The notes below the pieces were generated by a model. That model had not been told where the DNA came from. It worked only from the letters and a program-made list of their open reading frames with translations, and made no database searches. A DNA stretch of 64,000 bases, taken from positions 99,591,808-99,655,807 of the forward strand of contig RSEF01000002.1 of NCBI GenBank assembly GCA_003993805.1. Reading direction: 5' to 3'. The stretch is from Himantopus leucocephalus (lineage: Eukaryota; Chordata; Aves; Charadriiformes; Recurvirostridae). The first letter of the stretch is position 1. Every line of letters starts with the position of its first letter. Below, piece after piece: positions 39,501-48,300 of the stretch. The position numbers and the translations under genes are program-made.

Positions 39501-42500
39501 CCAAATTCTGACTTTTGCTGTCACTGAGGGCAATGAATCTCCTTGCTCATTGTCCAGCAGCCCTCCGGGACTGCCAGCAGGCAGGTGGGAGGAAAGTTTT
39601 GTTGTAGTCAATTGCATAATATTTCGTTTCTTGGCCTTTGCACAGCTGGGCTCTGCTCTATCTCCTGCTGTCCCACTTGTGCCGTGCAGTTCTGCCCTGT
39701 CCTTATGGCAGGCTCCATCAAGGATGCACAGTTCAATCCGTTGCAAAGAAATCTGAACTTCTTTGCAGTAGCTCAGTTAATTGACTGATTAGCATTTTTT
39801 GATAAATCCTTGCTGACCTTTATTTATCTCGCTATCATATTAATGCTATATTGTCTAGCTATATATTAATGCAGCAGAATGCTTTAAAATCTGTTCTACT
39901 AGTTTAAGAGAGCTTAAACTAGTGCCTCGTACTTCATCCCACCAATATAGTTCTTAACACAAGTACTTCTTCTTTGCAGGAATTCAATACTCCTGAATCT
40001 CCATTCAATATTTCTCAGAAATAATTTCCTGTCACTTCAGTGTTTCTGAGGAAACACCTTTGAATTACTTGTGCCTCCTCTGCTTTGTTTTGCCTCATAT
40101 GCTTTAAAGCAATTCTCACATTGATCACGTTGATTGTTACCTTCTTTAGTGAAAACAAAAGCAAAGTAACAAATAAGAATTCCGTCTTCTTCACTAGCAA
40201 GGAGTCCTCTTCCTTATTGTTTCTTTTTGCATGATTACCAACATGTTCCCCATCCTCTTCCTTCTTGTATGCTAAGACATATTTCTCTTCATTCCCTTCC
40301 TAGCCATTACTGAACTTACTTGCAGTACATGGGGGCTTTTCTTTAATAATTCCACTCTTCCTGGAACTTGTTTCATGCCTGAACCAAAACTCCTTACAGA
40401 GCAGCTCATGGCTGGAGAAAGCAGTCACAAGATTATGAACACATAAACCCCAACTGTTACCCCTGCATGCAAAGGGGGATTAGGAGTTGCATTAGCAGTT
40501 GTAGGAAGGTCTGTGGAGTAATTATTTCATCCCTCCAAACAGAATTAATCCCTACCCTAGCACAAAGCTTTCGGATGGATGAGACCAATTCTGTGTTGCA
40601 TTTGAGCTTATCTGATCGAGTTTACAAAAGGATTGTTTCTCTGCCTGTGGATGAGTATTTCTTCTCCAGCTTTCTGCTGTAGAGCTGGAGGCCAATTGTA
40701 TGATTCTGTTGCCCTTAATGATGCATTTGCATCAGTCAGTTTTAAAGGATAGCTGTGCAAGGAACTTGCTCAGAGATGTAAGTGGTGGACTTTGATTCTG
40801 CAGACTTCAGCTCAGTGTCTTGGGTGGCTCTTGCCTTTCCTTGTTGTGCTTCCACCTCTCTTGCCTTGCGACGTGAATTCCTCCACAGCATGTTTCCACT
40901 GCCACTTTTACCACTGGTACATCTCGCATTCCCTGAACACGTCGGGGATCAGGAGCAGCCTCTGCTGAGTTTCTCATTGAGCTAAGTGCTGCTTTGCTCA
41001 GGCAAGGTACCATTTAGAGCAACCGCTTCTCTTCTGTCTCCAGCCATTTATCTCCCACCCCTGGCCAATTTTTATGGATTCTTCCATGAACTCTGACTTG
41101 AACAGGTGTGGGCCATTAGGTTTTCTAACCCGACCTTCATCAAATTTTGGTTTGGTGACAAGGCAGGAGGGGGTTTGACGCTGGTCTTGTCCAGTAGGTT
41201 TTGCAGGATTCCACTTTTGTAGGCTGTAGCTTGAAAAGGGATCTTCCTTTCTCCCCATTTTTCGAGGTTTTTTTTCCTCTCTGTCATTCCTGTCCCATAT
41301 TGACAGTGCAGCTGAGTGAACATGCTCACTTTGTGTTCTTCTTTGTGTTTCATTTAGCCTTGTCTGCTTGTTTCACCTAGTTGCTTTATTCTTCCTAAAT
41401 GTGGGCCCAATTTAATAACGACCCCACATATCTCTTTTGCCAAATCAGGGCCTTCAGCACACTGGTGTGTTTCAGACAGGGCCACTAGTAACCTTATCCA
41501 GGAAAGCAAAGCAATATCTGCTCTGTCTCTTTTCTTGCCACAGAAATCCAAACCATTCCCCAATTGAAGCATTACCACAGCTCCACCTTCTCACCAGCTC
41601 TTTCTCAGCTGGAGTCAACTTGGACTCCTTACTTCATCTGCAAAATGACTGGGCTGTTGTCAAATTACAGATTCCATGAAATATTCCTTTTCTTTTTCAG
41701 GTGTGAATCAGGATATACTGGACAGCACTGTGAAAAGACAGACTTTAGTATTCTTTATGTTGTCCCAAGTAGACAAAAGCTTACGCATGTCCTTATTGCA
41801 GCAATAATTGGAGCTGTACAGATTGCCATTATAGTTGCAATTGTCATGTGCATAACAAGGTAGGTAAAGACAAAAACAGTGAAAAATTACACATTGTATG
41901 GATATACTTTTTCTGTATTTAAATATTTGACCCCCACCAAATTTTATGTGCTTTAACATATATCCTAATATACCCACATAAAAAATACCTAATAACTGAA
42001 GCAGAAAGATCAACATCCTATTGCCTTTTTGGTTTGGGGTTTTTTGTTGTTTTTTTTTTTTCTCACAAAACACACATTTGTTTAAATTCACAAACCGCCA
42101 GTAACCACTCTGAATCCCCAAACCAAATACCCAGCAGAACAGATCAGTCTTAAAACACATCCAAAAGGTCAGCTACTGTGTTAGACCTTCACTGGAGTTA
42201 TTCAAGCATTGCTGATATCTTATAGAAGCTATGATTCCCCTCTCCCGCCCAGTTAAACCAGAGAGGTTGGCAAGATGCTGTTCCCCTGCGGTACTACTGT
42301 AAACAGCGTTACACAGAGAAAGAAGTATCCCTCACACTATATATGTTTGTGAAAATTAATGTGCAGCTANNNNNNNNNNNNNNNNNNNNNNNNNNNNNNN
42401 NNNNNNNNNNNNNNNNNNNNNNNNNNNNNNNNNNNNNNNNNNNNNNNNNNNNNNNNNNNNNNNNNNNNNTTTTTTTTACTCAACACCCTGCTGGCCAAAG

Positions 42501-43256
42501 CAGTGGCGTGGAAGGCTGTGGTTCATCTGCCTTCCTCTTTCAGCCTCCCTATGACTGTTCCCGAGCTCGCAGTCTCTTGGGGACAGTCTGTCTTGCTCTG
42601 TGGTGCATTGCCCGCTGTCTGGCAGGCTGATTAAGTCCCCTCCCATTCAGAATTGCTGGTTTTGTGAATCCTTTCTTAGTTGTGTGTCCGTCCCCAAGAA
42701 AGGGGTCGCCTGAGTCACCCTGCAGAGAGTCCTGGGTGGGCTCTGTTTCAGCGGCTGCTGCGAGCCAACAGGGCACCTGGAGGTCCAGCACTTCAAAAGG
42801 CTGATTGATCCAGTCTAACCGTCCACCGGATTTTAAGTATGAAATATGTATAAAGTAAAGCCAATGTAATTATTCACCATGGTATGTGTTTTGCTGGATC
42901 AAAGGCTGAAGGACATAGCACCTTGCTGGTGGGTCTCAAGTTCAAGCAGAACTCCCTTCTGAGTGATCTGGGGTGCCACGGACATCCCCAGGTGACAGTC
43001 CAGTACCAAACAGCAGGAGCATTCCCCCAGTCAGCACAGCTCAAGGACTCCTTGCTATCGTTAAGTACGGAAATTTAAGTCAATGTGTTATTGCTAGACT
43101 TAACTTTATGCAGCATATATAAAATCAACCCTCCCTTTTCTTTCTCTCTCTCTCTCTCTTTTTTTTAACAGAAAATGCCCCAAAAACAATAGAGGACGTC
43201 GGCAGAAGCAAAACCTAGGCCATTTTACTTCAGATACATCATCCAGAATGGTTTAA
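3436..43256 (+). CDS. TMEFF1: TMEFF1 (tomoregulin-1), 3' part: eight exons, 5' end outside window
   Basis: This gene encodes a type I membrane protein with two follistatin/Kazal modules and one EGF-like module, known to bind Cripto and dampen Nodal signalling; it is mainly neural. Exons at 3436-3565, 11642-11668, 23495-23591, 29513-29661, 30537-30602, 37506-37629, 41701-41859 and 43172-43256 total 837 bp and read as 278 residues plus stop without a break. In this partial protein the first Kazal module is residues 1-41, an acidic Gly/Ser linker about 44-60, the second follistatin module about 68-133, the EGF module 173-208 (six cysteines), the membrane helix about 227-249, and a basic tail ends in SSRMV. 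That tail, and CAVIN4 next door, separate it from the paralogue TMEFF2. The human protein is about 380 residues from ten exons (from memory), so roughly 100 residues (signal peptide and start of the first module) should lie upstream. Exon order and borders are seen; function is from the family. Confidence 0.95.
5267..5710 (-). other. Unidentified 147-codon antisense ORF
   Basis: A minus-strand frame stays open for 147 codons. It opens at a TTG codon, a TGA lies just upstream in frame, and no ATG supports a start. The translation has mixed composition (for example [14 protein letters not shown], then [16 protein letters not shown] and [15 protein letters not shown]) rather than simple sequence. 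I do not recognise the family. A T-run at about 5170-5180 would be an A-run downstream of it on its own strand. It may be a retrocopy remnant, an exapted fragment, or chance; I see no evidence of expression. Confidence 0.3.
8074..8148. repeat. 37-bp direct duplication around a single N
   Basis: 8074-8110 and 8112-8148 are near-identical (a C/T difference and the final base) and are separated only by the N at 8111. This is most simply two contig ends that overlap but were not merged. Confidence 0.85.
9943..9979. repeat. Poly-T tract with 7-N run
   Basis: T-runs flank N at 9960-9966. The real tract length is unknown; it may be the A-tail of a minus-strand retrotransposon, but no body is recognised. 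Confidence 0.7.
11642..11668 (+). CDS. TMEFF1: TMEFF1 27-bp microexon, Gly/Ser/acidic linker
   Basis: This 27-bp exon lies between a very long pyrimidine tract ending CCAG and a consensus GTGAGT donor. With the flanking bases it encodes DNGSGSGEG and then the first base of a Glu codon. It is phase 1 on both sides, so skipping removes nine residues of linker without changing frame. It bridges the two Kazal modules. Confidence 0.92.
16765..17035. repeat. 135-bp direct duplication around a single N
   Basis: 16765-16899 and 16901-17035 have equal length and differ at about three bases, separated by the N at 16900. This is probably a false assembly duplication, with the differences being allelic or sequencing error. 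Confidence 0.9.
18888..19097. repeat. About 105-bp direct duplication around a single N
   Basis: 18888-18991 and 18993-19097 match except for a few substitutions and a one-base indel, separated by the N at 18992. It has the same artefact pattern as the other single-N sites. Confidence 0.9.
19950..22340 (+). mobile_element. Ancient CR1/L3-type LINE relic
   Basis: At about 20004-20200 the + strand, with one frameshift, encodes an apurinic-type endonuclease fragment: [13 protein letters not shown], then [14 protein letters not shown] and [15 protein letters not shown], where ITETCW matches the catalytic ETWW box. At about 21330 a segment resembles the LINE motif around QHGF. At 21580-21900 there are remnants of the reverse-transcriptase C-terminal part (for example [12 protein letters not shown]). 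At 22000-22260 the sequence resembles CR1/L3 3' ends (AATAAGATGTACATTTGTAA). Order and spacing fit one old insertion; the stretch 20250-21300 is not recognised and may contain something else. It is heavily mutated and noncoding. Confidence 0.6.
23495..23591 (+). CDS. TMEFF1: TMEFF1 exon with acidic linker and start of follistatin module 2
   Basis: The 97-bp exon begins after TTTTTTGTAG and ends at GTAAGT. It encodes [15 protein letters not shown] onward to CDEDAENVG. The alternative AG two bases downstream would create a stop codon in the joined frame, so the acceptor at 23493-23494 is chosen. Cysteines at partial-protein residues 68, 71 and 77 begin the follistatin-type N-terminal lobe of the second module. 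It ends in phase 2. Confidence 0.94.
26615..26684 (+). mobile_element. CR1-type reverse-transcriptase scrap cut by assembly gap
   Basis: The bases just before the gap translate to [13 protein letters not shown], the conserved block that precedes the FADD active site in CR1-family reverse transcriptases. The rest is hidden in the gap or absent, and the sequence after the gap is unrelated. Confidence 0.65.
26685..26784. other. Assembly gap (100 N)
   Basis: A run of exactly 100 N, a conventional gap of unknown size. Any open frame crossing it is artificial. Confidence 0.99.
26785..27135. repeat. GC-rich segment with internal imperfect repeats
   Basis: Immediately after the gap the composition becomes GC-rich in an otherwise AT-rich intron. 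The phrase GATTTGGTGTGC recurs (26836 and 26932 regions) beside similar CTGGC/CCTCGC motifs, suggesting an imperfect tandem or an unrecognised dispersed repeat. No gene is recognised. Confidence 0.4.
28536..28745. repeat. About 105-bp direct duplication around a single N
   Basis: 28536-28640 and 28642 to about 28745 are near-identical and separated by the N at 28641. It is probably unmerged contig ends. Confidence 0.9.
29513..29661 (+). CDS. TMEFF1: TMEFF1 exon encoding Kazal module 2
   Basis: The 149-bp exon after TTAACAG encodes 49 complete codons reading [16 protein letters not shown] through DIRHLGHCS, with seven cysteines. This is the second Kazal core, partial-protein residues 86-133. 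The donor is GTAGGC. It is the most strongly family-like stretch in the window. Confidence 0.96.
29662..30536 (+). other. TMEFF1 intron, 0.9 kb
   Basis: A short intron between the Kazal 2 exon and the 66-bp exon. I see no repeat or other gene in it. Confidence 0.8.
30537..30602 (+). CDS. TMEFF1: TMEFF1 66-bp exon, linker between Kazal 2 and EGF
   Basis: This short exon encodes [21 protein letters not shown] (split codons at both ends give Glu before it and Asp after it). The acceptor ATCTAG has almost no pyrimidine tract and the donor GTACTG is weak, so inclusion may be regulated. It is phase 1 on both sides, so its loss would preserve frame and shorten the linker before the EGF module by 22 residues. 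Confidence 0.93.
31233..34740 (-). mobile_element. Nearly full-length CR1 LINE, inactive
   Basis: Reading the minus strand from about 34740, the order is that of a CR1 element. First is an ORF1 part with a GDSL-like esterase signature (VMVTGDSLL at about 34660), then an apurinic-type endonuclease (34026-33415) with GISETWW and LMGDFN. A linker region follows (33162-32935, [16 protein letters not shown]), then reverse transcriptase (32713 onward, [24 protein letters not shown] near 32170) and the C-terminal part (31781-31311, [14 protein letters not shown]). Stops and frameshifts break it into pieces. The active-site FADD reads FADN at 32121-32132, so it could not be catalytic. The 3' end carries TCTAG pentamers. 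It lies antisense in the TMEFF1 intron; most CR1 copies are far shorter. Confidence 0.93.
31236..31261 (-). repeat. TCTAG/CTAGA pentamer array at CR1 3' end
   Basis: About five tandem pentamers lie exactly at the 3' terminus of the antisense CR1. They occupy the place where many CR1 families carry ATTCTATG octamers. Confidence 0.8.
35119..35140. repeat. (ATT)7 microsatellite
   Basis: Seven perfect ATT units plus one base, probably length-polymorphic. Confidence 0.9.
36590..37065 (-). mobile_element. Solo LTR-like fragment of an endogenous retrovirus
   Basis: The segment matches, from family memory, a dispersed avian LTR. Landmarks on the + strand are CAGCAACTAAGCACC, GTCAAGATAAAGACAGTTTA, GAGCATGATGTCATATGG and GTCAGCTGTCCTGGC. 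In the usual LTR orientation this is the minus strand, with the 3' end of the LTR at the low coordinate. No internal viral gene is present. An A-rich patch (36727-36740) interrupts it. The subfamily is not assigned and the limits are approximate. Confidence 0.6.
37506..37629 (+). CDS. TMEFF1: TMEFF1 exon with first part of EGF-like module
   Basis: The 124-bp exon after TTTTCAAG encodes [16 protein letters not shown] onward to STQKASC and ends two bases into the Arg codon before a GTAAGT donor. It supplies the first four EGF cysteines (partial-protein residues 173, 181, 186 and 197). The EGF module is therefore split across two exons. Confidence 0.95.
37630..41700 (+). other. TMEFF1 intron, 4.1 kb
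   Basis: AT-rich noncoding DNA lies at 37630-39790. A possible minus-strand LINE relic lies at about 39800-41600. No gene is seen. Confidence 0.65.
39800..41600 (-). mobile_element. Possible ancient LINE relic, antisense
   Basis: On the minus strand, 40200-40060 loosely resembles the CR1-family stretch around NxFFASVFT ([15 protein letters not shown]), and the area near 41480 gives VALSETHQ, reminiscent of an endonuclease ETW box. Both are weak, and a profile search is needed to decide. Confidence 0.25.
41701..41859 (+). CDS. TMEFF1: TMEFF1 exon with end of EGF module and membrane helix
   Basis: The 159-bp exon follows TTTTCTTTTTCAG and ends at GTAGGT. It encodes [12 protein letters not shown], a juxtamembrane stretch ending SRQKLTHV and a hydrophobic helix of about 23 residues rich in Ile, Ala and Val (about residues 227-249). 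The residue before the last EGF cysteine is His (GQHC), where EGF-receptor ligands carry Arg. The exon is phase 2 at both ends, so skipping it would remove the membrane helix in frame. Confidence 0.96.
41860..43171 (+). other. TMEFF1 last intron, 1.3 kb with gap
   Basis: It contains a 100-N gap at 42370-42469 followed by a short T-run and a moderately GC-rich stretch of unknown nature (42470-42830). It ends in the (CT)n pyrimidine tract of the last acceptor. Confidence 0.75.
42370..42469. other. Assembly gap (100 N)
   Basis: A conventional unknown-length gap in the last TMEFF1 intron. Confidence 0.99.
43172..43256 (+). CDS. TMEFF1: TMEFF1 last coding exon, cytoplasmic tail and stop
   Basis: The exon follows a (CT)n/poly-T tract (about 43140-43167) ending AACAG. 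It encodes a short basic tail beginning [14 protein letters not shown] and ending TSSRMV, then TAA at 43254-43256. This C terminus is the clearest discriminator of TMEFF1 from TMEFF2. Confidence 0.96.
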
Positions 43257-44350
43257 CTTAGTGATTTTTATACCTACATTGACCATGTGATGTACATTTT
43301 TATTATATCTTTTTTTAAAGAATGGAAATATTTATTTCAGAGGCCTTATTTTTGAACATTTTTAGTGTAACAATGTTGGTCTATATTCTGAAAGCATCAG
43401 CTCTAACAGCTATGGACTGTTTTAGTATCTTTACTTTTATGTTTTTGAATACAGTAGTTCATTTTCTGTATCTGTATCACATGGTTATATAATAGACTTG
43501 TGCTTTATCCATGGAATGTAATATTTTTGGGAACACAGATTTATTCCACCAATGGTTGTAGATTTTAAAAAAAAGAACAACAAACCAACAAAAAAGTCCA
43601 CATTACCTAGCAAACAAGGCATGAACTAAAGGTAAAAATGTTTACAGCTTACTTTTCTTATGAGAAACTAGAAAACACTGTGTTTAAATACCGTAGATAT
43701 TTAAATGTTTTTGGAAGTTAGTAACTGATTTTTTAGACACTGCCTATCGCATGAATTGTGAAGCTGTGTGCTGTGTGTAGTTGTAACATATTTATAAAAC
43801 GTGTGGACTGGGTCTAAGCACTGCCATCTTCATAAATAATTCCAACGATTTATTTTTAAAGAGGAAAATTATAAATTTCATAATTTGGGAAGTTACCTGG
43901 TAGAGCAGATGGCACAGGTGCAAAAGAAGTAGGTCTTAGTAGATTTAGGTATTGTAAAAATTGGTGTTGAATAATTGAACACAAATAATTGGAATAAAGC
44001 CTACTTTATCACTGTTAAAGCTGTTTTAATACTTCTTAAACTTTTTTAAAGAAAATACATGTTTTAACACCTACAATACGGATTGTATAGTGTTTGTGAT
44101 TAAAATAAAAAAAATAATAAAAGTGAATGAATTACTAGTGCTCTTGTATAGAGTATTTTCAAGAGCTAAAGAAGTCCATCCAAATTAGTCTGCTGGTCAT
44201 AGTTATATTAATAGACTGTTAGTTGTCGTTTGAGAGATCCCGAGATAAAGTGTGAATAGGATGTGTTCAGCTGTTTTAACATGTAGTTTAGGCTATCAAA
44301 GTTTTGCATGTAGGATTTAATAATTTGTTCAATAAAAAAAAAATGCTTTC
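43257..44350 (+). other. TMEFF1: TMEFF1 3' UTR with alternative poly(A) signals
   Basis: AT-rich sequence follows the stop codon. AATAAA hexamers occur at 43993-43998, 44104-44109 and 44331-44336, and several ATTTA/TATTTATTT motifs typical of unstable or regulated mRNAs are present. The true end cannot be fixed from sequence alone; I place it after the last hexamer. This is only about 0.57 kb before the CAVIN4 start codon. Confidence 0.7.
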
Positions 44351-44759
44351 AACATTTTGAATTGGAAAAGCATGTCACAATACAACGTTTTCACTATATT
44401 GCCTCTGGTTTAGTGTGTTTATTTGTTACCCCATGTGGTAATTGCAGCAAGCTGAAGACCTGAAGTTGTTTTGCTGGGAAAAAACAACCGTGTTCATTTT
44501 CCTGATGGCTCTTTGAATTCCCTCAGAGGAAAGCACTCGAGTAACGCGAAAACAAAAGTAGATCGTTAAAAATATGCAAGTTTGCTTTCCTGCTTAATTA
44601 GTAAGTTACTTAACTTTCCCGGATTAACACTAATAACTTCATCAGTACAGAAGCGTGACCCTTTAAACGTATGTTCCTTTCCAGACATTGCTTCCTAATT
44701 TTAGGGGTTTCATGTTGCTGAAAGTATCCGAACAATCATGTGTGGATATTTTGTAGTCA

Positions 44760-45330
44760 GAAGTATTTGACCAAGCTCCAGGAGCGGAGTTTCACGCCCT
44801 ACTTTGAGCATCGCCGGGGCCAGCTGTCGCCCTGGCTCCCTGCAGCAGCGCCAGAATCGTTCTGGCAGAATCACCGAAACTTCGCCTGCTGCCGACCCGG
44901 CCGAAGGCAGGCAAAATGGATCGCCGCGAAATCACCCCAGAGGCTGACAAAACCCACCAAAATCGCCTCTCCAGCGTCACCGAGGAGGAAGAAGAACAAG
45001 ATGCAGCTTACACGATCGTGACGGTCCTGGACAAAGTGGCCAACATTGTGGACAGCGTGCAGGCAAGCCAGAAAAGGATAGAGGAGAGGCACAGGGAGAT
45101 GGAGAACGCCATCAAGACCATACAGATTGACATTTTAAAGCTTGCCCAGGCTCACGGCAATACCGGCTACACGGTGAACAAGTTACTGGAGAAAACCCAC
45201 AAAGTCAGCTCCACCGTGAAGGAGGTGCGGGCACGCGTGGAGAGGCAGAGCGCCAGCGTGCGGAAGGTGGAAGCGAAACAAGAGGAGATGCTGAGGAAAA
45301 ACAAATTCCGGGTCGTAATCTATCAGGTAA
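44760..45330 (+). promoter_or_regulatory. CpG-rich CAVIN4 promoter / first-exon block
   Basis: Between AT-rich flanks, this block has an abrupt rise in CpG dinucleotides, continuing through the first CAVIN4 exon. An E-box CAGCTG lies at 44821-44826, which suits a muscle gene, but such a hexamer is common by chance. I see no convincing TATA box, and the transcription start is not identified. If transcription starts upstream of 44740, an out-of-frame upstream ATG there would overlap the true start. Confidence 0.5.
44916..45326 (+). CDS. CAVIN4: CAVIN4 exon 1 (start codon, HR1 coiled coil)
   Basis: The exon has 137 complete codons from ATG to CAG, followed by a GTAACC donor (phase 0). It encodes an acidic run (EEEEEQD, residues 23-29) and the HR1 heptad region including [15 protein letters not shown] and KFRVVIYQ at the end. 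HR1 mediates cavin oligomerisation. Codons are richer in GC than the flanks. Confidence 0.95.
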
Positions 45331-48300
45331 CCGCAAACCTAATTTCTTGTAGCACTGTCATTGTGTCACCTCCTTGGTGGCTGCTGGTAGGTGTCGGTTA
45401 ATGAACCAAAAGACGCAGTCTGTCCAACGTGAGAGTTATTTTATGCTTTCTTTAACACTGAGTTGTGCTCTGCAGTGCCTTTCAGTGTGAACCTACTGAT
45501 GGCAGCACACACGGTCTATTATTAGTGTTGGTAGGTTCCTGAGCCAGTCATGTAAGATTAACTGCAGATCAGCAAGGACTATTTGTTGCCTCTCCGAAAG
45601 GTAATATGAGGCTGGCCCTGTAAATCTTGTCATACAAACCATGCCTGACATTCACCCCTGTTATTTTTTTCACCATATTAGGTAGAAGCCCAAATATCAA
45701 AAGTGTTTGTAGGCTCTCTGGAACGCAGACTTTCTTCTAACACTAATGTTAAAACATATGGTTTATTCGACTTGTTGCGTTGCCCAGGCTTTCATAGTGC
45801 TGACAAATTGGGGCTTTTTTTTCATTGTCTCAGTCTATAACAGTATAGGCACAAACTAAAGCTCAGAGCCACAAACCCCTCATGAAAGCAAATAGTCCCT
45901 TGCATGGTCTACTTTGGAAAAAATTTAACCCAGCCCTGTTCTTCCAATCATATTGGGCAAGCAAATCACACATTTTCTTTCATTGACCTCATTCTAGGAT
46001 GTTCACTGTTCTTATAAACAATTGTGTTTGAAGAGACATTTCATGGAACAGCATGGTCTTATTATTCATACAAGTAGACAGTGCAGGCAGCTCAGGGGGT
46101 CTGTCACTTGCTAACAAGTGCTGTGAAACCCATTTGTTTAACGGCCTGATCCTGCCATTTGCTGAAACTTCCCAGTTCCCCAAGTCAATAGAAAGTAAGA
46201 GTGTTTAATCTTTTGCCAGAAGCATAGTTTCTCTTTCATACCAGCAAGTCCCCAAAGCTTCTTTCAAATGAGTCGTATTCATAATTAGGCGTTCTTGAAA
46301 ATACCAGCCCTCGTGAGTAACACAATGCGCCCCCTTCGCCCAGCCTTACGCCCTGGTCTTGCATCTGTTTGTACATAAATAACATTACTTGCAATGAATG
46401 GAGCTGTGTGTTCCACTGAGTTTATTCACCACCGTATACAGCTGACATTCTTCTGCATAATCTGGCTTTCTGAACGACTTCGTTTTCTACTACTGGGATA
46501 AAAGAGTTAAAAAAAAAAAACAGTAAAAGCTGAAGGTAGGAAATGTTACCTCGTTAACGTTATGTTAGTACCATATGCAGCCTAATTGTGCCTCCCAGAT
46601 TTTCTGACTGAATGACTTACTATGGATGTTCAGGAGAAAGCACGGGCACAATTTGGCCTATTATTACAATTATTGCAAGCTGCACCATCATGATGGAATA
46701 GGAAACAGGCACTTTTGCTTTTTCCTTGCAAATCATTTCCCAGCTAAAGGTAATAAATATCTCTGACTCCCCTGGTTAATGGCATAATGCCATTTCATTG
46801 ATGGGCCTTTACCATAATGAATGCAGCAGAATCAATGCTTTGAAAATATTTGTCCTTAAAACAGTGGTCATTACATAATGTAAATTTTTCTCCTAGCAAC
46901 ACATGAGTTGTTGCTTATTTAAAAATGTAGTAAAATATGGTGAAAATGGATTTACACACAGCTATAAAGAACAGCTGTTGTTATTTTCAGATACTTCATA
47001 CAAAGGTGGCTCTCACGATGTGTACTTTCTCTAAGAATCACCTTCAGTAGAAGTTTCTGAACTCTGCTGGTTTTGCCGGACAAGAATGACCTTAGGTGGT
47101 ACTATTCAGGAAGGGAAACAACATTTTTGATTTCTGTCTTTCTAGCTGCTTCTTCCTACAGTAGTTGAGAACTGCCAGCGAGAATATGAATGACTTCCTC
47201 TTTAACTTCCATCCCTTTTGTAAGGTAGATTGAAGAATGTTTTCCCTCTTGCACAGGGAAGGAGTAGCAGGTATGCTGATCCCTCTAGGATCTGACACTT
47301 AACACTTTTCTGGAAGAGGAGAACTTAATTGCTTCACAAAAGCTGTCACTTGCTAGGTAGTCAAGAGCGCACTGAAGCTTTAAGGCACAGGTACGCTTGT
47401 GAAAATCTCTTTCACACAAGTACGGTGATTTTCACACTGTTGATTTACACCAGTGTAAGCATACTGCTGGAGTGCTAAGACCTGAATGACTGAAGCTTGG
47501 CTATGATGAGTGGTAGTCTGTTAATAGCTACAGAGTCAGCATACTCCCTTCACTATGTTTTACAAGTGGATATAACCAAGTTGTTTACTTGGTGGTTGTG
47601 AGTGACAGCTCATCTGTAGTGAGATTTTTTTCTGATGAGCCATTTGGGACATTGTGATGGAGCCAATGACCTGTGTGTAGCTGGTGCTGAATGCCGACGT
47701 GGGTGACCACACGTGGGTTTTAGTTTTAACTTTTGCCAGAACGTTGGCATATGAGGAAAAAGGAAACACCAATTAAATCCTAAAGATTTTCTTTCAACTG
47801 GATAGCTTTGATCTTATCTTTAATAGAAGGAGTAGGCAGGTTGAAAAGGATCATTGGCTGGAGGAGATTGTCCCAAGAGACCTCAGCCATGATGAAAAGA
47901 GTTGGCAATATCCTCGCATTAAAAGAAGACAAAGTGATTATCCATGAGCATAATGATTAAGGAAACGGAGAGCATTCATTTTGAAAGGGCCATGTGGCTG
48001 AGGAAAAGATTTGGTAGCAGGCAGCTCTCCTCCCCAGGCTGACTGCATGATTAAAAATGCCGGCTTACTTCGAACTTTCTAGTGAGGTCTTTGACCCAGG
48101 AGTGCTATGTGCCTTAAGGGTATAGTAGGGAACGCAAAGGACATTATAAGTTGTACAGGTCACTGTTCACTTCTGTTCAGGTTAGTCTGAATAACCAGCT
48201 GTGAGACCTATCGTTTCTCTGCAGTCAAAGAGCATCTAACAATTTAATAATTCTGACTAAATTATTCAGAAATTAAAAAGGATTTTTTTTTGGTAATCCT

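Noticed and set aside
3436..43256. Identity as TMEFF2 rather than TMEFF1
   Set aside because: Both share the two Kazal modules and an EGF module, but the tail ending SSRMV and the neighbouring CAVIN4 fit TMEFF1; TMEFF2 neighbours CAVIN2.
44740..45021. Open frame overlapping the CAVIN4 start
   Set aside because: It is out of frame with CAVIN4 and driven by the GC-rich exon; at most an upstream ORF if transcription starts before 44740.
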